Assembly: GCA_019232905.1 (NCBI GenBank)
Contig: JAFANA010000001.1
Coordinates: forward strand, 1-36,452
Length of the DNA stretch: 36,452 nt
From: Vulcanimicrobiota bacterium
GTDB taxonomy: Bacteria > Vulcanimicrobiota > Vulcanimicrobiia > Vulcanimicrobiales > Vulcanimicrobiaceae
Direction: 5' to 3'
Shown here: in pieces, positions 14,881-23,045 of the stretch
Layout: each line of letters begins with the position of its first letter
How positions within the stretch are numbered: the stretch's first letter is position 1
Program-made: the position numbers and the translations under genes
Notes under the pieces: generated by a model
The model's input: only the letters and a program-made list of their open reading frames with translations
The model's database searches: none
Told to the model about the DNA's origin: nothing

Positions 14881-15927
14881 ATGAAAGCAACTGTTTACCA
14901 CGGCGCCCGAGACGTGCGCCTCGAGCGTGTGCCCGATCCCGTCATCAAAGAGCCGGCGGATGCGATCGTACGCGTAACGCGCGCAGCAATATGCGGGTCC
15001 GACTTGTGGTTCTATCGCGGCGTCACGCAATGGGAACCCGGCGAACGCACCGGCCACGAATTCATCGGGATCGTCGAAGAGACCGGAAGCGACGTGCGTA
15101 CGGTAAAGACGGGCGATTATGTCATCGCGCCCTTCGTTTCGAGCGACGGCACCTGCGAGTATTGTCGCGAAAATCTGCAAACGTCGTGCGTGCACATGAC
15201 CAACTGGGGCGACGACGCTAACGGTGGACAAGCCGAAGCGGTACGCGTTCCTCTTGCTGACGGCACACTCGTCAAGCTCACCGAAGGCATCGCGAACGAC
15301 GAACGAATGCTTGCGTCGGCGCTGACGTTGACCGATGTCATGAGCACCGGTCACCACGGCATCGTGACCGCCAACACTCGCACGGGCGGGACGGTCGTCG
15401 TCATCGGAGACGGCGCCGTAGGACTGTGCGCCGTGCTCTCGGCTGCGCGCGTTCTCGATGCGGAAACGGTGATCGCAGTCGGGCATAACGAGGCACGCTT
15501 ATCGCTCGCGCGCGAATTCGGAGCAACGCACACGTTCAACTCGCACGACGACGGTGTTGGGGAAGCAATCATCGAATTGACGAAGGGCGGATCGCCCTCG
15601 GTGGTCGAGGCGGTCGGGAATCAGTCCAGCATGGAATTGGGAATCGAAATCGCGCGACCCGGTGGAACGATCAGTTTTGTCGGCGTTCCGCATAACGTCA
15701 AAGAGCTGCCGCTGCGTCCGATCTTCCTCAAAAACGTGTCACTGCACGGCGCGCTCGCTCCGGCGCGCGCATACATTCCGTCGCTGATGCAATACGTCGC
15801 GGATCGCTCGATCGATCCGTCGCGCGTCTTCGATCTGCGTTTGCCGCTCGATCGCGTCGCCGAAGGATACGCGGCGATGGACGAGCGGCGCGCGATCAAG
15901 GTGCTGCTTGACACGGACGTTCACTGA
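14881..15927 (+). CDS. Zinc-type alcohol dehydrogenase (MDR superfamily)
   Basis: A 348-residue medium-chain dehydrogenase/reductase that oxidises an alcohol or polyol with NAD(P). The catalytic-zinc ligands C38 (ICGSD) and H59-E60 (RTGHEFIG) are present. In the structural-zinc lobe, C92, C95 and C103 are visible, but the first of the four cysteines is D89 (SSDGTCEYC), so zinc binding there may be altered. The nucleotide fold starts at VVVIGDGAVGL (about 172-182). MKATVYHGARDVRLE is the classic N-terminus, and AAAGG-like AAAGG lies five bases before the ATG. The substrate is unknown. The downstream hydrolase overlaps its last 20 bases, so the two are probably one transcription unit. Confidence 0.92.
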   Translation: MKATVYHGARDVRLERVPDPVIKEPADAIVRVTRAAICGSDLWFYRGVTQWEPGERTGHEFIGIVEETGSDVRTVKTGDYVIAPFVSSDGTCEYCRENLQTSCVHMTNWGDDANGGQAEAVRVPLADGTLVKLTEGIANDERMLASALTLTDVMSTGHHGIVTANTRTGGTVVVIGDGAVGLCAVLSAARVLDAETVIAVGHNEARLSLAREFGATHTFNSHDDGVGEAIIELTKGGSPSVVEAVGNQSSMELGIEIARPGGTISFVGVPHNVKELPLRPIFLKNVSLHGALAPARAYIPSLMQYVADRSIDPSRVFDLRLPLDRVAEGYAAMDERRAIKVLLDTDVH

Positions 15928-16657
15928 ATACGGGGATCGCCGCAATCCGGCGATCCTTTTTCTTCACGGCATCCGGTTGGGCCGTGAAATTTGGGCGCCG
16001 CACGCGCGACTTCTTGCGCAGCGCTATCACGTCGTTACCGTCGATCTTCCAGGTCACGGTTCGCAGGCCCAGGTTGATTTCTCGGAACGCGCGCTCCGCG
16101 ATACGATTTCAAATGCGGTCGTCAATATTTGCGCCTCACCGCCGCTGGTCGTCGGCTATTCGCTCGGCGGATACGTTGCGATGGAGTACAGCGCGCATTA
16201 TCCCCAGCATACGGCAGGACTCGTACTGGCGGGATGTGCGATGGATTACGAGGGCTGGCGCCGTTTTCCGTACGAGATGAGCGTACGCCTGAGCGAGATG
16301 GTTCCGCGCCATTGGCTCGATGCGTTCTTTCATGTTTCGCTGCGCGTCACGCTGCCGAAATCGCTCGCGCAGGTCGTCGAACAAATTCCGTTCAATCGCG
16401 ACGTCTTCCGGCGAACCGCAACCATTGCCCGCAGCAACAAGCGGTTCAGCGACCTGCTCGCGACGTATCGCAAGCCGGTGCTTTTCGTCCAAGGCGAGTA
16501 CGACGTGCTTTTCCGGTTAGACGAAAAACGCTTCTTGTCGATGGTGCCGCAGGCGCAACTGCGCGTCATCCGCCGTACCGACCATACGGCCCCCCTTCGC
16601 AGGGTCAAGGAATTTTCGAATATCATCGCCGACTTTGCGAAACGGATCTTCTCCTAA
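15908..16657 (+). CDS. Alpha/beta hydrolase
   Basis: A 249-residue alpha/beta-fold hydrolase, probably cytosolic. FLHGIRLGREIW (18-29) supplies the oxyanion region, GYSLGG holds the nucleophile S85, D199 (VQGEYDVLF) is the acid and H226 (RTDHTAP) the base. The lid between strands 6 and 7 is helical and moderately hydrophobic. Substrate class (ester, lactone or C-C bond) cannot be told. The proposed start is the TTG at 15908, 20 bases inside the dehydrogenase gene; no ATG occurs before the conserved HG motif, so the start is uncertain by a few codons. A strong ribosome site for the next gene lies just after its stop. Confidence 0.85.
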   Translation: MTRTFTEYGDRRNPAILFLHGIRLGREIWAPHARLLAQRYHVVTVDLPGHGSQAQVDFSERALRDTISNAVVNICASPPLVVGYSLGGYVAMEYSAHYPQHTAGLVLAGCAMDYEGWRRFPYEMSVRLSEMVPRHWLDAFFHVSLRVTLPKSLAQVVEQIPFNRDVFRRTATIARSNKRFSDLLATYRKPVLFVQGEYDVLFRLDEKRFLSMVPQAQLRVIRRTDHTAPLRRVKEFSNIIADFAKRIFS

Positions 16658-16669
16658 AGGAGGGGCACT

Positions 16670-18007
16670 TTGGGCGCATCTCAGCCGGCACAGCTGCAGC
16701 GGCGACTGGGCTTGGCCGATCTCACTCTCATCACGATCGGCGCAGTCATAGGTTCCGGTATCTTCCGGACGCCCGCCGTGGTTGCCGCGCGCGCGCACTC
16801 GAGCGTCCTCATCACGTCGTGCTGGCTGATCGGCGGCGTCATCGCCTTGATCGGCGGTTGCATTTACGCCGAGCTCGCCGCGCGTCGGCCGCTCGACGGC
16901 GGTGCGTATGCGTATTTGCGCGATGCGTTCAATCCACTCATCGCCTTTCTCTTGCCGTGGCAGTTGCTGACGCTCTCCTACGTTGGCAGCACGGCACTGT
17001 CGGCCGTGCTCTTTGCCGACTACGTTCTGCCGTTGACCGGTTTACAGGTCGAGCCGCGCGTGATCGCCGTGCTCGCGATTGCGGCGGTTACGTCGATCAA
17101 TTTGTTGGGCGTGCGGCAGGGGAGTACGTGGCAGCACATTCTCGTGTCGCTGAAAGTAGTCGGGATCGGCTCCGTTATCGTTACCGGGCTGCTTCTCGCG
17201 CATCCGGTTGCCGCGGCTGCTCCTCGGCTATCAGCGTTCACCTCGCCGCTTGCCATCGCCGCCGCCATCGGCGTTGCGATGTTGCCGGTTCTCTTCTCGT
17301 ATAACAATTTTCAATCAACCGCGTTTATGACCGCAGAGACAAAAAACCCCGCGGTCACCATTCCTCGCGGCTTGATCGTCGGTATCCTTGCGATCGTGGC
17401 CATTTACTTTCTCGCGAGCTTTGCGTATCTGCGCATCCTCGGGCCCGACGCACTCGCGATGACGAAAACGCCCGCCGCCGACGTTATGCGCGTGGCGTTC
17501 GGAACGCCGGGAGCGGTCATTGTTGCGCTTGCGATCGCAACGTCGACGCTCGGCTTTATGAGTTCGGCCGTCTTACTCGCCCCGCGCGTCTACTTCCAAA
17601 TGGCGTATGACGGTCTATTCTTCAAGCAGATTGCTTGGATCAACCCGAAGACCAAGGTTCCGGCAGTCGCGATTGCGCTGCACGGAACAATTGCAGCCAT
17701 CTACGCCGCGACCGGTTCGTACGAACTGATCCTCAACTGGATTGCCGCATGGATTTGGCTCTTCTCGTTGCTGTGCGCACTTGCGGTCTTTGTTTTCCGC
17801 AAGCGCGATGCCGGGCTGCCGCGTCCGGGTTTTACGGTGCCGCTGCACCCCTGGTCAACGGGGCTTTTTATCCTGGCCATTCTCTTCATCTTCGCTTCGA
17901 GCTATATCCAGTACCCGATCGATACATCACTAGGTGCGCTCATTAATATTGGTGGAGTTATCTTCTATATGATTTGGAATCGACGACGTGCCCCAGCTTC
18001 TGCGTAA
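16670..18007 (+). CDS. APC superfamily amino acid permease (first of tandem pair)
   Basis: A 445-residue, 12-helix amino acid/polyamine/organocation transporter in the cytoplasmic membrane. GAVIGSGIFRTP (about 24-35) in helix 1 is the unwound substrate site of LAT/APA-type permeases, and LAARRPLDGGAYAYLRDAF marks the helix 2-3 region. The TTG at 16670 is used because AAAGGAGGGG sits seven bases before it and no ATG lies before the helix 1 motif. The substrate is likely an amino acid, but the exact one is unknown. It overlaps the next permease by 20 bases; the two share length, fold and many motifs, and look like a tandem duplication. Confidence 0.9.
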   Translation: MGASQPAQLQRRLGLADLTLITIGAVIGSGIFRTPAVVAARAHSSVLITSCWLIGGVIALIGGCIYAELAARRPLDGGAYAYLRDAFNPLIAFLLPWQLLTLSYVGSTALSAVLFADYVLPLTGLQVEPRVIAVLAIAAVTSINLLGVRQGSTWQHILVSLKVVGIGSVIVTGLLLAHPVAAAAPRLSAFTSPLAIAAAIGVAMLPVLFSYNNFQSTAFMTAETKNPAVTIPRGLIVGILAIVAIYFLASFAYLRILGPDALAMTKTPAADVMRVAFGTPGAVIVALAIATSTLGFMSSAVLLAPRVYFQMAYDGLFFKQIAWINPKTKVPAVAIALHGTIAAIYAATGSYELILNWIAAWIWLFSLLCALAVFVFRKRDAGLPRPGFTVPLHPWSTGLFILAILFIFASSYIQYPIDTSLGALINIGGVIFYMIWNRRRAPASA

Positions 18008-19340
18008 ACTCGGTACTCGTGATGCCGCGCTCATCGTAATGGGCGGGATCGTCGGCTCGGGTATCTTCGTAAATCCCTCCCGCGTCGCGCGCCTCGTGCA
18101 CACGACGCCGTGGATCATGATCGCGTGGCTCATCGGCGGCGCGGTGGCGCTCGTCGGCGCCGGGATTTTCGCCGAACTCGCCGCCCGGCGGCCACAAGAC
18201 GGCGGTGTATACGCGTACATGCGCGACGCGTATCATCCCGTCGTCGCCTTTTGCTATGGATGGACCTTGCTGCTCGTGTCGCAGAGCGGCGGCGCCGCGG
18301 CCTCGGCGGTAACGTTTGCATTTTATCTGCCGGCAATGACTGGGCTGCACCTCGCCGCGGCGACGCAGACGTCGATCGCCGTTTCGGTCGTTGCGCTCTT
18401 CACTATCATCAATTGCCTCGGCGTGCGGCAGGGCGCGACCACGCAGAATTCGTTCATGATTGCGAAGATCGTATTGATTCTGGCCGTTATCGTCGTCGGG
18501 CTCTTTGCCGTCGGACATGCCGGCGCCGTGCACGCGGCAACGCTGCCGCCGGATTTCAATCCGGTCGTCGCGATCGGACTCGCGCTCGTTCCCGTGCTCT
18601 TCGCGTACAGCGGCTGGCAGACATCGAGCTTTATGAGCGGCGAGATGCGCGATCCGCATCGCACGCTGCCGCGCGGCATGATCTTCGGCGTGCTCGGCGT
18701 GATCGCGCTCTATCTTGCCATGAACATCGTCTCGATCGTCGCACTCGGTGAGAGCCGTCTCGCTGCAACGAATACGCCCGCCTCGGACGTCGTGCGCGTC
18801 GTGCTCGGGCCGATCGGTGCGCAGATCATGGCAGGCATCGTCGCGCTCTCGACGCTCGGATTCGTCACGAATCAAATCCTCACGTCACCGCGCGTGTACT
18901 ATCAGATGGCGGCGGACGGAACGTTTTTCAAAGCGCTCGCCAACATCAACCCGCGCACACACGTTCCGACGCTCGCGATCGCATTGCAAGGCATTGCCGC
19001 GATTCTGCTCGCCCTCTGGGGACGGTACGATATGATTCTCAATTGGGTAACGAGTGTCGACTACGTCTTCTTCGGCCTCGCGGCGCTCGCGCTGATCATC
19101 TTCCGCACGCGCGACCGCGCATCGGGTGCGCCGACGCCGTATTTCAGGATGCCGCTCCATCCGTGGTCGACGATTGCGTTTCTCGTCGTAGCATGGGCAG
19201 TCGTTCTCGATGTGCTCGTGACGGATCCCCGCAACACGTTTCTCGGCATCGCGGTGCTGCTGACCGGCATTCCAGTCTATTTTCTCTTCACATGGCGGCA
19301 GCGACGCTACACCGGTGACGAGCGAAAGGCGGAGGCTTAA
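17988..19340 (+). CDS. APC superfamily amino acid permease (second of tandem pair)
   Basis: A 450-residue, 12-helix permease paralogous to the gene just upstream: GGIVGSGIFVNPSRVAR in helix 1, ELAARRPQDGGVYAYMRDAYHP, NCLGVRQGATTQN, SPRVYYQMAADGTFFKAL and MPLHPWSTIAFL recur at the same positions in both. The GTG at 17988 overlaps the upstream stop region by 20 bases, consistent with coupled translation; a GGAAT lies upstream as a weak ribosome site. The pair may form a heteromeric or substrate-split uptake system for amino acids. amt follows 46 bases later on the same strand, which suggests a nitrogen-acquisition block, although co-transcription is not shown. Confidence 0.9.
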   Translation: MPQLLRKLGTRDAALIVMGGIVGSGIFVNPSRVARLVHTTPWIMIAWLIGGAVALVGAGIFAELAARRPQDGGVYAYMRDAYHPVVAFCYGWTLLLVSQSGGAAASAVTFAFYLPAMTGLHLAAATQTSIAVSVVALFTIINCLGVRQGATTQNSFMIAKIVLILAVIVVGLFAVGHAGAVHAATLPPDFNPVVAIGLALVPVLFAYSGWQTSSFMSGEMRDPHRTLPRGMIFGVLGVIALYLAMNIVSIVALGESRLAATNTPASDVVRVVLGPIGAQIMAGIVALSTLGFVTNQILTSPRVYYQMAADGTFFKALANINPRTHVPTLAIALQGIAAILLALWGRYDMILNWVTSVDYVFFGLAALALIIFRTRDRASGAPTPYFRMPLHPWSTIAFLVVAWAVVLDVLVTDPRNTFLGIAVLLTGIPVYFLFTWRQRRYTGDERKAEA

Positions 19341-19386
19341 CCAGAAGTCGAGTGCACGCGCGGCGCGCGTCGTGTAACGTTCCTTT

Positions 19387-20577
19387 ATGGGACAGGTCAA
19401 TAGCGGCGATACTGCCTGGGTGCTCGCGAGCGCGGCGCTGGTCATGTTGATGACGCCCGCGCTCGGATTCTTCTACGCCGGACTCGTCCGGCGGAAGAAC
19501 GTCCTCTCGACGCTGATGTACAGCTTCATCGCGCTCTGCGCGATCAGCGTACAGTGGGTGCTCTGGGGATACACGCTAGCCTTTGGGCCCGATTGGCACC
19601 ATCTGATCGGCGGACTCGCGTGGATCGGGATGAACGGCGTCGGCGCCGCACCCAATACGGACTATGCACCGACGATTCCGCACGCGGCGTTTGCACTGTT
19701 TCAAATGATGTTCGCCGTGATTACGCCGGCGTTAATTACCGGGGGATTCGCAGAGCGCAAACGCTTCGCGCCGTTCGTTGTCTTCACGTTGCTCTGGGCA
19801 ACGTTCGTGTACGATCCCATCGCGCATTGGGTGTGGGGTCACGGCGGCTGGCTTGCGAATCTCGGCGCGCTGGATTTTGCCGGAGGAACGGTCGTGCACA
19901 TTTCATCCGGCGTTGCGGCGCTCGTCTGCGCGTGGATGCTCGGACCTCGTCTAACGCACGAGCCGCACGAACCGCACGACCGGCGCATGATGCTCTTGGG
20001 CGCGGCTCTCTGCTGGTTCGGCTGGTTTGGATTCAACGCGGGCAGCGCGCTCGCGGCAAACGGCGTGGCGGCGATCGCGTTCGTTAATACGAACGTTGCG
20101 GCCGCAATGGGCGCGCTCTTATGGATGACGCTCGCGTGGTGGCGTTCCGGAAATCCAACCGTCGCCGGTGCTGCCGCGGGATCCATCGCGGGACTTGTTG
20201 CGATCACGCCTGCGGCGGGGTACGTGACGCCGGCATCATCGATTCTAATCGGGGGCGTAGCAGCAGCGGTGTGCTACACCGCCGTGCACTTACGCGAACG
20301 GATGCGTATCGATGATGCGCTGGACGTTTTTCCGGTGCACGGTATCGGCGGAACGGCCGGTGCGTTGTTGACCGGCGTCTTTGCGCTGCATGTGGACATC
20401 GGCAAGCAATTGATCGCGCAAATCCTTGCCGTTGCCGCTGTCTGGCTCTACACTGCTGCGACGACGTTCGTCATTTTGAAAATCGTTAACGCGCTCATGC
20501 CGATCCGCGTCAGTGAAATGGAAGAGCGCATCGGCCTCGACGCCACCCAACACGCCGAGGTCGCCTACGCAAGTTAA
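19387..20577 (+). CDS. amt: Ammonium transporter Amt
   Basis: A 396-residue, 11-helix ammonium channel of the Amt/MEP/Rh family. The twin pore histidines are H171 (GGTVVHISSG) and H318 (FPVHGIGGT), with the conserved D163 before the first. TPALGFFYAGLVRRKN in helix 1 and the WGHGGWLANLGALDFAGG block are diagnostic. The N-terminus has no signal peptide, unlike E. coli AmtB. The cytoplasmic tail after helix 11 is short (MPIRVSEMEERIGLDATQH, similar to other Amt tails). No glnB/glnK gene is adjacent, so PII control, if any, is encoded elsewhere. No Shine-Dalgarno sequence is evident before the ATG at 19387. Confidence 0.96.
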   Translation: MGQVNSGDTAWVLASAALVMLMTPALGFFYAGLVRRKNVLSTLMYSFIALCAISVQWVLWGYTLAFGPDWHHLIGGLAWIGMNGVGAAPNTDYAPTIPHAAFALFQMMFAVITPALITGGFAERKRFAPFVVFTLLWATFVYDPIAHWVWGHGGWLANLGALDFAGGTVVHISSGVAALVCAWMLGPRLTHEPHEPHDRRMMLLGAALCWFGWFGFNAGSALAANGVAAIAFVNTNVAAAMGALLWMTLAWWRSGNPTVAGAAAGSIAGLVAITPAAGYVTPASSILIGGVAAAVCYTAVHLRERMRIDDALDVFPVHGIGGTAGALLTGVFALHVDIGKQLIAQILAVAAVWLYTAATTFVILKIVNALMPIRVSEMEERIGLDATQHAEVAYAS

Positions 20578-20578
20578 T

Positions 20579-20608
20579 GTGTCATCAGCGCTTCGTTCAG
20601 GATGACAC
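20579..20608. terminator. Hairpin shared by the ends of amt and the convergent DUF3618 gene
   Basis: GTGTCATC (20579-20586) and GATGACAC (20601-20608) form a perfect eight-pair stem with a 14-base loop. It starts two bases after the amt stop and includes the last codons of the minus-strand gene. A good T-run is missing on both sides, so it may act as a mutual transcription or RNA-stability element rather than an efficient terminator. Confidence 0.45.
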
Positions 20609-21067
20609 GCCGATGGCGTCCGAGATCGACGAGACTGCGGCGTCGCGGGCGGTTTCGATGGTTTCTTGTACGCGATCTTTTGCGCGCGCTTTCAACTGAT
20701 CCACAACCGGGGCGAGCTGATCGTTCTCGAGTTGCGTTACGGGTAAGAGCGAACCGATGACGAAGCCGACGGCGGCCATGCCGAAGAATAATCCGAGCGG
20801 ATTTTCGCGTACGGTGCTCATGGCGTTCATCGCATTGGTTCGCATATCATCGGTATCGGGCATGGCATCGCCTGCGCGTGACACGGCGCGGCGCGCTTGT
20901 CCGACGGAACCGGTGATTGCCGATTTCATTTGATCCATTTTCTCTCCCACTGCATCTTGCATGCGGTGCGGAACGTCGGCTTTATATGCGATTGCATCCG
21001 CAGTGTCGCCCATGCGTTCGCGCGTCTCCGCTATCTCCGCGCGGAGCTCGTCCGGGTCTTGGCCCAT
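20597..21067 (-). CDS. DUF3618 family membrane-anchored protein
   Basis: A 156-residue protein with the DUF3618 N-terminal signature: DPDELRAEIAETRERMGDTADAIAYKADVPHRM. An amphipathic helical region follows, then one transmembrane helix (about 92-110, LGLFFGMAAVGFVIGSLLP) and a C-terminal amphipathic helix. The function is unknown; such proteins are often encoded with holin-III and YtxH/YqjD-like proteins in envelope-stress clusters. A strong ribosome site (AAGGAGGAT) lies before the ATG at 21067, within the end of the upstream gene, which it overlaps by 37 bases. It is the third gene of a three-gene minus-strand operon. Confidence 0.8.
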   Translation of the reverse strand: MGQDPDELRAEIAETRERMGDTADAIAYKADVPHRMQDAVGEKMDQMKSAITGSVGQARRAVSRAGDAMPDTDDMRTNAMNAMSTVRENPLGLFFGMAAVGFVIGSLLPVTQLENDQLAPVVDQLKARAKDRVQETIETARDAAVSSISDAIGVSS

Positions 21068-21459
21068 TCTATATCCTCCTTCACAGTTTCAATTGTTTGC
21101 GTCGGCACCGGCGCTCGCACGGTGTCCAGTTTCCGTTTGCCCGCGATCGCCAGGACACCGGCGACACCGCCGTACGCGACCGTGACGATCAACGCGGCGA
21201 CCCATGCCGGCATAACCAGGCTAAGCAATAAGATGACGGTTGCGGTTAATGTTGCGAGCGCAAAGAGCCCGCAGACAGCGGCGGCGCTCAACATGCCCGC
21301 TCCCATGCCGGCCCGCTCTCCTACGCGTTTACCTTTTTCCGTCATCTCGACGCGGAAGAGCTCGAACTCTTGACGCATGAGCAGCGTCATATCGCTCGTC
21401 AAGCGCTTGAAAAGATCTCCGATCGACTCATTGCGAAGATCCGGGTCACCGGACTCCAT
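21031..21459 (-). CDS. Putative holin superfamily III (phage_holin_3_6-like) membrane protein
   Basis: A 142-residue protein with the arrangement of the Actinobacteria-type holin III family (DUF1469): an N-terminal helix rich in charged residues (IGDLFKRLTSDMTLLMRQEFELFRVEMTEK, about 10-40), two adjacent transmembrane helices (about 48-72 and 76-100, with VMPAWVAALIVTVAYGG between) and a charged C-terminus (TVKEDIEWAK). Despite the name these are mostly cell-envelope proteins, not phage lysis genes; no phage gene is nearby. The ATG at 21459 is chosen; a start 17 codons earlier would overlap the upstream gene more. The gene overlaps its upstream neighbour by 14 bases and its downstream one by 37. 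Confidence 0.78.
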   Translation of the reverse strand: MESGDPDLRNESIGDLFKRLTSDMTLLMRQEFELFRVEMTEKGKRVGERAGMGAGMLSAAAVCGLFALATLTATVILLLSLVMPAWVAALIVTVAYGGVAGVLAIAGKRKLDTVRAPVPTQTIETVKEDIEWAKTRTSSARR

Positions 21460-21865
21460 AATCGATCTCCGCGTCCTCAGTGGTATAGGCGCTAGACGAA
21501 TACGTGCCATACGTGCGATATCTGTTCACTGCACCGGCCTTCAGCAAACGCGCTGCCGTCACGCCGAATACGAGGCCCGCAGCAGCGGTGATGAGCGGTT
21601 GCTCGCGCGCGACGGTTTCGATGTCGTGAATCATGCGGTCGCCGTCGGTCTGCGTAAGATACGTTGAAATGCGGTTCAACCGGTCTGCCGCCATATCGAC
21701 CAAACTCGCGGTGCCGTCTTGTCCCTGGTCGCGAAGCGAGGTGCCCATCTGACGCAGATTGGTGACATGTCCGCCTACGACGTTTCCGAGGTCCGTGCTG
21801 CGGCGATCGATTTGATCGGTGATGACGTTCTTGGCCCTGTCCTTGATTTGATCAACGTTCGTCAC
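21446..21865 (-). CDS. Hypothetical membrane-associated protein of the holin-III/DUF3618 operon
   Basis: No family recognised. The 139-residue product is predicted helical, with a polar N-terminal half (KDRAKNVITDQIDRR, then an amphipathic stretch VDMAADRLNRISTYL), one hydrophobic segment at about 90-108 (PLITAAAGLVFGVTAARLL) and a Tyr/Ser-rich tail. The layout resembles YqjD/ElaB-type ribosome- or membrane-associated helical proteins. The GTG at 21865 is preferred because AGGGAGA lies five bases before it; the in-frame ATG at 21898 has no ribosome site. It is the first gene of the operon with the holin-III and DUF3618 genes, a grouping often tied to osmotic or envelope stress. Confidence 0.7.
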   Translation of the reverse strand: MTNVDQIKDRAKNVITDQIDRRSTDLGNVVGGHVTNLRQMGTSLRDQGQDGTASLVDMAADRLNRISTYLTQTDGDRMIHDIETVAREQPLITAAAGLVFGVTAARLLKAGAVNRYRTYGTYSSSAYTTEDAEIDYGVR

Positions 21866-21953
21866 TTGTTTCTCCCTTCGGTTCGCTAAGATACCCATGG
21901 TCAGGATTTACAAAAATTTCAGAAATTCGGGGGTAACAATACGTATAGTGAAA

Positions 21954-21965
21954 CGAGCGCGCTCG
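21954..21965. promoter_or_regulatory. Perfect GC palindrome in divergent promoter region
   Basis: CGAGCGCGCTCG is a perfect 12-base palindrome midway in the 157-base gap between the membrane-protein operon (-) and the HD-GYP regulator (+). On the minus strand TATACG lies just downstream and could be a -10. On the plus strand TTGACA occurs at about 21972 without a good partner. A shared operator is possible. Confidence 0.27.
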
Positions 21966-22055
21966 GTAGCTTGACAGTCGTTTTACAGAGCGAAAGCGAA
22001 GAGTTAGCGTTCACATAAGGTGGCGTTGACGCTTGCCAGGGGACACTAGAAGCGT

Positions 22056-23045
22056 ATGAATCGCGTGGTTGTCGTCGACGACGACGAGCCGAATCTGAAG
22101 CTCTATGCAGCAGTCGTCAAGCGCGTCCTGGGCGAGGACGCGGTTGCTTTTGAAAATCCGCTTCAGGCGCTCGAGCGGCTCGACGACCTGCGGCCGGCGC
22201 TGATCGTCGTCGATTATCAGATGCCGGAACTGGATGGACTAACGTTCATCCGCGAGCTGCGCGCTAAACCCGCCCATGCGTTCACGCCGGTGATTATGCT
22301 CACGGCAAGCCCGGAACCCGCGCTCTGCGAGCGCGCGCTGGAAGCCGGAGCGACGCTCTTCCTGCAGAAGCCCTTGGCCCTCGCGGATCTGACGGCTCAG
22401 CTTCGGCATTACGCCGGCGCGCCTGCGAGCAGGGTGACCTACGGCGAGGTCATCATGCCAACGGACGAACGCGACACGATTCTTCGCCTTTTCCGCGCGC
22501 TGCAGGCACACTGCAAAGATCTCGGGACGCACGCCGGCCGCGTTCGCGATCTTGCCGTCGCGATTGCAAACGAAATGCAACTCCCGAGTGAAGAGATCGA
22601 AGCAATGCACATTGCCACGCTCGTCTTCGACATCGGCATGCTTTCGGTGCCCGACAAAGTGCGTGAGATGCCTTCAACCCTGCCGACGCGTTGGCGTAGC
22701 GTCGTGAACGCGCACGTTGATGCCGGCGCCGCGATCCTCACGGGTGGACGCCGTCCCTTGCTCCGCGCAGCCGAAACGATCGCGCGCTATCACCACGAGC
22801 GATACGACGGAACCGGATATCCCGACGGCCTGGCTGGTTCGATGATTCCGCTTGCGGCGCGGATCGTCGCAGTCGCAGATACGTACGTGGCGCTTATCTC
22901 CGAACGGCCGCACCGCGTGGAATTCACGCCGGCGAACGCCGTCGCTCAAATCGTGGGATTGAGCGGGTCGGCGTTCGATCCGAACGTGGTGGCGGCGTTC
23001 GAACGGCTTAAAGACAAGCCGAACAACTTCCGCCAGACTGCTTAA
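22056..23045 (+). CDS. Response regulator with degenerate HD-GYP domain
   Basis: A 329-residue paralogue of the gene at 13438. The receiver (1-120) looks functional: D8-D9-D10, phospho-acceptor D53 in VVDYQMPELDG, a Thr in MLTAS and K105 in LQKP. The C-terminal HD-GYP region (about 145-315) keeps HAGRVRDLA, NAHVDAG, YHHERYDGTGYP (245-256) and VADTY, but the HD motif reads VFDIGML: F191 replaces the metal-binding histidine and the following lysine is also lost. Cyclic di-GMP hydrolysis is therefore doubtful; binding or a protein-interaction output is an alternative. No histidine kinase is adjacent. The TAA stop shares a TTAA with the stop of the convergent gene. Confidence 0.88.
   Translation: MNRVVVVDDDEPNLKLYAAVVKRVLGEDAVAFENPLQALERLDDLRPALIVVDYQMPELDGLTFIRELRAKPAHAFTPVIMLTASPEPALCERALEAGATLFLQKPLALADLTAQLRHYAGAPASRVTYGEVIMPTDERDTILRLFRALQAHCKDLGTHAGRVRDLAVAIANEMQLPSEEIEAMHIATLVFDIGMLSVPDKVREMPSTLPTRWRSVVNAHVDAGAAILTGGRRPLLRAAETIARYHHERYDGTGYPDGLAGSMIPLAARIVAVADTYVALISERPHRVEFTPANAVAQIVGLSGSAFDPNVVAAFERLKDKPNNFRQTA

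Noticed and set aside
14866-15486. Upstream extension of the DUF4126 frame
   Set aside because: It runs antisense through the alcohol dehydrogenase gene and has no family resemblance; DUF4126 similarity begins at the ATG at 14865.
17958-18875. 305-codon open frame on the - strand opposite the second APC permease
   Set aside because: Antisense to a clear 12-helix permease; its translation is Arg/Asp/His-rich, low-complexity and lacks any domain.
21031-21459. Holin-III gene as evidence of a prophage
   Set aside because: No phage structural, integrase or lysis gene is nearby, and this family is widespread in bacterial chromosomes with DUF3618-type neighbours.
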